Assembly: GCA_007376805.1 (NCBI GenBank)
Contig: VMGX01000002.1
Span: 1-44,736, forward strand
Direction: 5' to 3'
Length of the DNA: 44,736 bases
Source of the DNA: Parcubacteria group bacterium Athens0714_16
GTDB lineage: Bacteria > Patescibacteriota > Minisyncoccia > Phycocordibacterales > 21-14-all-36-13
The notes beneath the pieces are model-generated. The model was not told the DNA's origin, ran no database searches, and saw nothing but the letters and a program-made list of their open reading frames with translations. Made by a program: the position numbers and the translations under genes. How positions within the stretch are numbered: position 1 is the first letter of the stretch; each line of letters begins with the position of its first letter. Shown piece after piece: positions 39,772 through 44,736 of this stretch.

Positions 39772-40227
39772 TTAACTTTTCATTTTTGAAGAATCTTTAG
39801 AGTTAGAATATATACTATCTTTTATTCCTAAACTCCATGCCAGCTCTTTTAACTTACTATCCGAAAGTTTTGGTATGTATTGTTCCCCTGTTTGTGTGGG
39901 AGCCCCAGCTGTGTTCCTTCCACTCCCCGGGGCTTCCTTTTTTATGTTGTCTCTTTTTTTCCAAATATATAATTTAGAACTTGTAAAATATTTTAAAGCC
40001 GAACCCAACATGAATATAAAAGGTTTCTCATTTACTTTATAAAAAGCCAGAGCGAGGGCCAATATCGCAACTGGAGCAATAATAATTATTGCCACAAACA
40101 GCGGAAGAATCGAATACAGCGCAAAAGACAACCCAGCTCCGCCGGCTAAATAGACAAATTGTTTGAACGTAAGTGGTCCAAATATTTTATCTTCCACATC
40201 AATAAATTGTGGTACTTGGTATTTCAT
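39772..40227 (-). CDS. PrgI-family (VirB3-like) membrane protein
   Basis: This 151-aa protein starts MKYQVPQFIDVEDKIFGPLT, followed by two close helices (about 24-42 and 43-63), FYKVNEKPFIFMLGSALKY, and KLYIWKKR. This is the PrgI pattern, the VirB3 equivalent that pairs with VirB4 in the inner membrane. The C-terminal 55 residues are polar. It lies directly upstream of the TraC-like N part, the usual order. Confidence 0.85.
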   Translation of the reverse strand: MKYQVPQFIDVEDKIFGPLTFKQFVYLAGGAGLSFALYSILPLFVAIIIIAPVAILALALAFYKVNEKPFIFMLGSALKYFTSSKLYIWKKRDNIKKEAPGSGRNTAGAPTQTGEQYIPKLSDSKLKELAWSLGIKDSIYSNSKDSSKMKS

Positions 40228-40239
40228 GGTATTAATTCA

Positions 40240-40679
40240 AAACTCAAATCTAAAAACTCAAAACCACATCTCAAAACCTTAAACTATCTTTTATTTCTCA
40301 TTGTTAAGAGACTTGCTCCTAACATTTTTGATAATCCTTCTGATTCGTTCAACAGTTGTTTCAAATACTCTTTGTCTGTGTTCGTGGTATCTCTTAATAA
40401 ACAAATCCAATATTTTGTTTCGTTTGCTGATTTTAGTGCTATATCATAAAATCTTGCGAAATCCTTTTTTGAGCTTGCCGATTTTGCCTCCATAATGTTA
40501 GCTCCTATGCTTGTTGCGCTTCTTAATAATTGATCGGAGATAACCCAGTATAATCTGCTATTTGGCAATCTCTCTAAAAATTTTATTATGTATACCGAAT
40601 ATTTATAACTTCTGTATCTTAAATCAGTTCTGGTATTTTCGTTGTGGTTTTGAGTTTTGCGTTTTAACATTTGAGTTTA
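40240..40679. mobile_element. Four-helix-bundle gene cassette B with inverted ends
   Basis: AACTCAAATCTAAAAACTCA...ACCAC at the left (40241-40267) is mirrored at the right (40644-40678), whose reverse complement reads AACTCAAATGTTAAAACG...ACCAC, with an 8-nt length difference. It encloses only the 128-aa gene. End sequences differ from cassette A, but the architecture is the same. Confidence 0.6.
40284..40670 (-). CDS. Four-helix-bundle protein (intervening-sequence/Avd-like family), copy B
   Basis: This 128-aa protein has YSVYIIKFLERLPNSRLYWV, LLRSATSIGANIMEAKSASSKKDFARFY and ALKSANETKYWICLLRDTTN, clearly homologous to copy A at about 40% by eye. The N-terminal codons (MLKRKTQNHNEN) lie in the inverted end, suggesting the ORF has extended into the repeat. 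It sits between the 257-aa gene and PrgI inside the secretion operon. Confidence 0.88.
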   Translation of the reverse strand: MLKRKTQNHNENTRTDLRYRSYKYSVYIIKFLERLPNSRLYWVISDQLLRSATSIGANIMEAKSASSKKDFARFYDIALKSANETKYWICLLRDTTNTDKEYLKQLLNESEGLSKMLGASLLTMRNKR

Positions 40680-40734
40680 TCTGATCAATCACGTACATTT
40701 TTTGTTTGCAATCTTTAATCTAAAAAATATTTTC

Positions 40735-41508
40735 TCATTCTACGGATTCCCTATATGGATCAATGTGTTTTATTTTATTTTCAATCAAAGTCGATATGTT
40801 ATCTTTTGTTGTTGTCTCCTGTCTTGGTAAATTGACAATATTTTCTACTTTGTTTTTGAAAATAATGTCTTCTTCCATAAGTTTTTGTCCCAATTCCTCC
40901 GGCGACATTTTTTTCTCAATCTTTTCGGGCTCTGTTTTTAAAACAACAGGCGCACTTATTTCTATTGCGGGTTCTGTTTTTATAATGTTTATGGGCACCG
41001 CAATAGGAATTTCTTTTTTTATCGAACCGTCTTCATTTGTTATAATGTCGGCATTCACGGCTTTAGCTGGATTTGTTGTTGAATCTAATCTGCGTACATC
41101 TGCGATTGTGTCATCTGCGTGTATCTGCGGTTTTTTATCTGCATTAATCTGCGATGCTGTGGCATAATCGTCTGCAATTTCTTGGTCTTTATAAATCCTC
41201 ATCAGCGACTCTTTTATTGGTTCAAAAATTTCTTTATCAACATCTCTTGCCAAAGCGATTATTTTTTCTTGCGGAAGTTTCAATTTATTTTTTAATCCGT
41301 CAACAAAATCATTTGGGTGTTCTATTCCCAACATAACCATAGTCGCTTCATCTGAAATTATTCCTGCCTCATCTATATGCAAACCATTTCTTTTTGCTAT
41401 TTCCTGAATTTTTTCAGCGACAGCAACAGACGAAATGGCCTCCTGCACATTTTTAGGCAGTGCCTCGTAAAGTTTTTCCAAAGGATTTTTTTCTTGGTTT
41501 TCTTGCAT
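40735..41508 (-). CDS. Secretion-locus cytoplasmic protein, unknown, with a repeat-derived insertion
   Basis: From Met at 41508 this is a 257-aa soluble protein. The N-terminal 110 residues form a compact helical region (LYEALPKNVQEAISSVAVAE, KIQEIAKRNGLHIDEAG, LGIEHPNDFVDGLKNKL), and the rest is low complexity, rich in Pro/Glu/Ile. Residues near 115-145 (QINADKKPQIHADDTIADVR) come from a run of ATCTGCG repeats. It lies between the VirB6-like and PrgI genes. The longer frame start at 41550 would overlap the VirB6-like gene by 23 nt. Confidence 0.65.
   Translation of the reverse strand: MQENQEKNPLEKLYEALPKNVQEAISSVAVAEKIQEIAKRNGLHIDEAGIISDEATMVMLGIEHPNDFVDGLKNKLKLPQEKIIALARDVDKEIFEPIKESLMRIYKDQEIADDYATASQINADKKPQIHADDTIADVRRLDSTTNPAKAVNADIITNEDGSIKKEIPIAVPINIIKTEPAIEISAPVVLKTEPEKIEKKMSPEELGQKLMEEDIIFKNKVENIVNLPRQETTTKDNISTLIENKIKHIDPYRESVE
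41088..41153 (-). repeat. ATCTGCG repeat cluster inside a gene
   Basis: The heptamer ATCTGCG occurs at 41088, 41098, 41113, 41123 and 41147, with ATCTGCA at 41137, spaced 10-15 nt apart on the plus strand. It remains in frame within the 257-aa protein gene and encodes the QINAD/QIHADD segment. Confidence 0.75.
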
Positions 41509-41527
41509 GCGTTTATTTTTTAACTTT

Positions 41528-43330
41528 TTAGTCTTTCTTTTTTGCTTCACCAGCTGCTTCTTTTAAATCCTCCTTAAGGTATCCTATGTTTTCTCTGATA
41601 TCCTTCATTTTGATTTTTATGTCTGCTTTATTAACGTCTGTAAGTGCTACACCCGAAGGATCAGTGCCCGTTCGAAGTTGCTCCATGTAACCTTTCAAAT
41701 CTTTTATTTCACTTGCCAACTCTACTCTTATTCCCGACTCTTTTTCTATCATAGCACCCGCCTGCACATTTTTAGACATTTTTCCAAGCGGTGAGCTTGG
41801 ATCAACGGCATTTCCGCCAGCCCAAATTGGTTTTTGCAAAACTTCTTTTGCGTATCTTTCCTTTTGTGCTTCATTTATTCCAAACATCTCACCCATCTTC
41901 TTTCTTTCTTCTCTCGCAGTTTCTTTTACTGCTTCTTTAAATCCGCCCCCACCACCCGCCTTTCCAAATGAAATACCCTTAGCTAAACCGAGTGTCTTTT
42001 TACCAAGCTCTGTTCCTCTCACATCAAAGCTTGCTTTCTCTGTTCCTTTTAGTCCCCTCAATGCAAACCTTGCACCAAGTCCTTTTATTCCGCCCTTTGA
42101 TCCGGCTTCAGCCAACCCCTCTCCTGTCTTAGATAATATTGCAGAAGCTCCTCTGCCAGCAATCCCACGTCCTGCAATCGCTAATCCGCCAAGAGTCGCG
42201 GCACCAGCAGCACCAAGCGCCATTTTACCGACAGTACTTGCAAAACCAGCAACTTTTCCACCGAGTTCACCACTAAATTGTTTTGATAATTTTACAGCCG
42301 TTAAAATTAATCCAATGATAATTACGAAATTAAAATAATATGTAACATCCATGGCATCTTTTGTTCCCAATGTATTTCTGAACAAGCCATCACTACTTGT
42401 TATTTGTGCAATTATGTAAAAGAAAAATAAAAATACAGGAGCTACAAGTGTTTGATTTATTAATGTCGTCCACCACTTTTTTGATTGCTCTGCAAATTTT
42501 GGAGACAAACTCCCGATGAACCCTATCGGTGACAAAATTAATAAAATTATAAACGAAACGATTCGAACAACAAAAAGCATTGATGCTAAGAAGAATGCGT
42601 ATATTGTTACAGACATAAGAGTTGCTCTCACTGCAGCAGATATAAAATTTGTGTATCCAAACCCTGATGGCTCATATGATTCTGATATTTTAGACACCTT
42701 CATTACAAGAGCACCGAGCCCACCACTATTACCTTGTGTAACAATCGCATTTCTAAATGTTAATGCAACTATATTTCCCGCATCAATTATTAGTCCGGCG
42801 ATGTACATACTGAAATTTATAAGTATTATTGCCACCACCATATTTGCCAGAGTTTTCTTTGAGGCAGCACCATCCGTTCCAAGTATTGTGCTTATTGCTA
42901 TATAAAGGAGAATAAAAATAAAAACCATATTTACCAAGTCCCTAACGATAACCCACCCAATTTTTATTCCAGGAATTGTGCTTATGTTTGTCATGTCCAA
43001 AGAAAAAGTAATTGAATGGTCTAACAAATTTCCCATTACTGTAAGTATCCAAGAAAGAATCGGAATCCAGACAAATTCAACAAGCCAAGACAAAACTTCT
43101 GCTGCAATTTGGCCGATGGTTCCTGAAGTTAGATCAAGTACACCCATAACAATGTCTCCAAACCAACCGGCGTGTGCAACATTTGAAGGAATTAAAAATA
43201 GAAGAAATACGAACAAGCCATATTTGGCAAGTTTTAGAAGTATTTCCCTGTTAAATAATTTTGTCTTGGACAAAATTTCTGCTTTGCAGAATTTAACAGG
43301 GTGAATTTTATTTTGTAATAAGTTTTCCAT
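41528..43330 (-). CDS. VirB6/TrbL-like polytopic membrane protein
   Basis: This 600-aa protein has signal-like helix AKYGLFVFLLFLIPSNVAHA (about 35-54), then at least six hydrophobic spans between about 75 and 345 (e.g. VNMVFIFILLYIAISTIL, ILLILSPIGFIGSL, LVAPVFLFFFYIIAQI). A Gly/Ala-rich stretch (370-460) and a charged helical cytoplasmic tail follow. This is the VirB6/TrbL arrangement for the inner-membrane channel. Residues about 10-28 (HPVKF...LFNRE) come from a palindromic insertion just before the signal helix. Confidence 0.8.
   Translation of the reverse strand: MENLLQNKIHPVKFCKAEILSKTKLFNREILLKLAKYGLFVFLLFLIPSNVAHAGWFGDIVMGVLDLTSGTIGQIAAEVLSWLVEFVWIPILSWILTVMGNLLDHSITFSLDMTNISTIPGIKIGWVIVRDLVNMVFIFILLYIAISTILGTDGAASKKTLANMVVAIILINFSMYIAGLIIDAGNIVALTFRNAIVTQGNSGGLGALVMKVSKISESYEPSGFGYTNFISAAVRATLMSVTIYAFFLASMLFVVRIVSFIILLILSPIGFIGSLSPKFAEQSKKWWTTLINQTLVAPVFLFFFYIIAQITSSDGLFRNTLGTKDAMDVTYYFNFVIIIGLILTAVKLSKQFSGELGGKVAGFASTVGKMALGAAGAATLGGLAIAGRGIAGRGASAILSKTGEGLAEAGSKGGIKGLGARFALRGLKGTEKASFDVRGTELGKKTLGLAKGISFGKAGGGGGFKEAVKETAREERKKMGEMFGINEAQKERYAKEVLQKPIWAGGNAVDPSSPLGKMSKNVQAGAMIEKESGIRVELASEIKDLKGYMEQLRTGTDPSGVALTDVNKADIKIKMKDIRENIGYLKEDLKEAAGEAKKKD
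43246..43301 (-). repeat. Palindromic element inserted in frame in the VirB6-like gene
   Basis: On the coding strand the outer stem CCCTGTTAAAT/ATTTAACAGGG encloses two hairpins (TCTGC-AAA-GCAGA and AATTTTGTC-CAA-GACAAAATT), giving a three-stem fold of 56 bp. It keeps the frame open and encodes PVKF...LFNR, as in tsaE. Confidence 0.75.
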
Positions 43331-43411
43331 TATTTTTTCACAACCGTCTTGGGATTTAAAATATCCTAAGTTTCAAAAAACTTAAACGATTTGATAATTT
43401 AAGAATTTTGT

Positions 43412-44736
43412 CTACCTGCCCTGATTTCGCAAATAATCTTCGTATTCAGCATCTCTTTTTGCTTGTTCGAATCCTGCAATATATCCATCACGATAACCTT
43501 CGCGTTTCCCATTCTCGAATCCTGTTTTTATAGGATTTCCACTAGGACCAAGAACTCTTTTATTTAATGAATCGAGCGATGTGAGTAAATCTTCAAGTGT
43601 CCCCTGAGCTGGAGAATATGCAACTTTTCCATCAGTATATCCTTTCGGATAATAATAATCATAGGTAAATTTATAATCGGCTTCTGTTCCAGAGTAGTTG
43701 CTTCCTCCCTTGCACATTTTGAGTTGCATATCAACAAAGCCATTATCTGTTTCAAGACCAATTTTCTCAGCATTCGCTTCGGAGAGCTGTGCATCAGAAA
43801 TTCCAACAACCTTACTCGTTTCATTTAATTGTTCCAAGAAGAAGGTATAGTCAAACAAACCACCCGCTCCCAAATTGCTCGATAAATCTTCTAATGTTTT
43901 TACATTTTCAATCATTTTTTCTGCGAGCAGTATGTCTGAAATTATTTGTAACCTCTGTGTTTTTCTTTTGGCTATTTTTCCGTCCACGGAGCCATTTATT
44001 TCTTTTACTTCAGATGAGGTTGCTCCATATTTTTCTGTTAAACATTGAAGTAAGCCGTTGCCAATAGGATCATCAAACATTTTTGTTACTGCGGTACTAC
44101 CATAGTTTTTCTTTAAGTTTTCGAATATAGGACCTTCAAGTGCTATTCTTATTCTTGCTGGGGGTGTAGAGCTAAGTTTTTTCCATGCGCCATAATCTCT
44201 TTGGTCACCATCCTTGTCTTGAAAATTTTTGAGCACTCTTTCTGACTCAGGATCTCCTGGCGCCTGTGTGCATTCCAAAACGGTCCATCTTTCATATCCT
44301 ACATTTTGACCACTTTTTACACCCGTCTTGATTTGTGGGGTGTCTCTTCTTTCGCTTGCAGGGAAACACAATTTTGGTGGAACGGACAAACTTTCTATCG
44401 TATTATTCCCCCGGTAATTATCATCTATGTACGATCCCTGGTCTTTGGTCCGAAACATCTCGATCGGTAAGTAATAACGACTTCCTCTACCATCTATAAT
44501 TTCACTAACGTTCCAATCGTAGAGCAAGCCATTCCAGTCAACTTTTCTTTCAACATAGTTGGATGTCTTTATATCATAAAGTTTTTTATTTGTTAGGGTT
44601 GTTTTTGACCAATCTATCGTGCTTGTGGCAATTTTTTCACAAACAGAAGAACTCCAAAATCCGTCAGTTTCTGATATAACAGTATACCCCTTTATACCCA
44701 CGTCTCTTTGTTGTGAGGAACAAGAAGCACTCACGG
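43412..44736 (-). CDS. Secretion-locus protein, unknown, 5' end outside window
   Basis: At least 440 residues are encoded; the frame is open to the window edge, so the true start and any signal peptide are not visible. The product is polar with several Cys (SASCSS, VCEKI, LKMCKGG-type) and helical stretches (ISDILLAEKMIENVKTLEDL). The C-terminal Gly/Tyr/Phe repeat reads GFENGKREGYRDGYIAGFEQ. It lies upstream of the VirB6-like gene with an 81-nt gap and is probably part of the same export locus. No family is recognised. Confidence 0.6.
   Translation of the reverse strand, partial: VSASCSSQQRDVGIKGYTVISETDGFWSSSVCEKIATSTIDWSKTTLTNKKLYDIKTSNYVERKVDWNGLLYDWNVSEIIDGRGSRYYLPIEMFRTKDQGSYIDDNYRGNNTIESLSVPPKLCFPASERRDTPQIKTGVKSGQNVGYERWTVLECTQAPGDPESERVLKNFQDKDGDQRDYGAWKKLSSTPPARIRIALEGPIFENLKKNYGSTAVTKMFDDPIGNGLLQCLTEKYGATSSEVKEINGSVDGKIAKRKTQRLQIISDILLAEKMIENVKTLEDLSSNLGAGGLFDYTFFLEQLNETSKVVGISDAQLSEANAEKIGLETDNGFVDMQLKMCKGGSNYSGTEADYKFTYDYYYPKGYTDGKVAYSPAQGTLEDLLTSLDSLNKRVLGPSGNPIKTGFENGKREGYRDGYIAGFEQAKRDAEYEDYLRNQGR

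Noticed and set aside
41088-41153. CRISPR-like array
   Set aside because: Repeats are only 7 nt with 3-8 nt spacers and lie inside a coding frame; no Cas genes are present in the window.

Overview
The window is AT-rich, gene-dense bacterial DNA that reads like a Candidate Phyla Radiation (Patescibacteria, probably Parcubacteria-type) chromosome. The basis is the small proteins, the DUF5652-type membrane protein, pared-down Mur ligases and YebC, a PilM/N/O/PilB pilus set, a PrgI/VirB4-type secretion locus with its TraC-like N-terminal part encoded separately, and 23S-rRNA-intervening-sequence-type four-helix-bundle genes. This placement is inferred from gene content; no rRNA gene is present to prove it. 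Most genes lack a Shine-Dalgarno sequence, and several have a TATAAT-like box only 6-9 nt before the ATG, as expected of leaderless mRNAs.

Layout. 1-3 kb: pilM-pilN-pilO and a small membrane protein (minus strand). 3-5.4 kb: tRNA-binding protein, membrane-anchored MurF-like ligase and RuvX (minus). 5.4-8.2 kb: small accessory genes, tRNA-Ser(UGA), HNH protein, a pilin-like protein and tRNA-Arg(GCG). 8.2-9.8 kb: Pif1-like helicase. 9.8-13.4 kb: rpsT, then ruvA, a MurE-like ligase and an exported lamin-tail-like protein. 13.5-18.6 kb: unknown gene, SpoU methyltransferase with tRNA-Lys, holA, polA and tsaE. 18.6-23.4 kb: pilB, a 160-bp structured inverted-repeat element, ruvB, yebC, ruvC and a 50-aa acidic protein. 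23.4-27.5 kb: tyrS, class A penicillin-binding protein and a small DUF721-like protein. 27.5-32.5 kb: the classic origin neighbourhood, dnaN-dnaA diverging from rpmH-rnpA-yidC-jag. 32.6-44.7 kb: a long minus-strand type IV secretion-like locus (unknown secreted protein, VirB6-like protein, unknown protein, PrgI, TraC-like N-terminal part, VirB4 ATPase, exported Ig-like protein, VirB2-like pilin fusion, membrane-anchored protein).

The genes serve replication and Holliday-junction processing (dnaA, dnaN, holA, polA, ruvA/B/C/X), peptidoglycan assembly (MurE, MurF, PBP), a type IV pilus, and a conjugation-like export machine in the envelope.

The least expected content is repetitive. (1) Four short inverted-repeat elements sit exactly against the ATG of murF, ruvC, dnaN and the VirB2-like gene, each bounded by a 5-bp ATGAR duplication; two of them carry the same 39-codon ORF starting at the duplicated ATG. 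(2) Two four-helix-bundle genes inside the secretion locus are bounded by inverted repeats, and two gene-less derivatives of one of them lie elsewhere. (3) Palindromic elements are inserted in frame in tsaE and the VirB6-like gene. (4) Perfect palindromes span stop codons in ruvB and the TraC-like gene.
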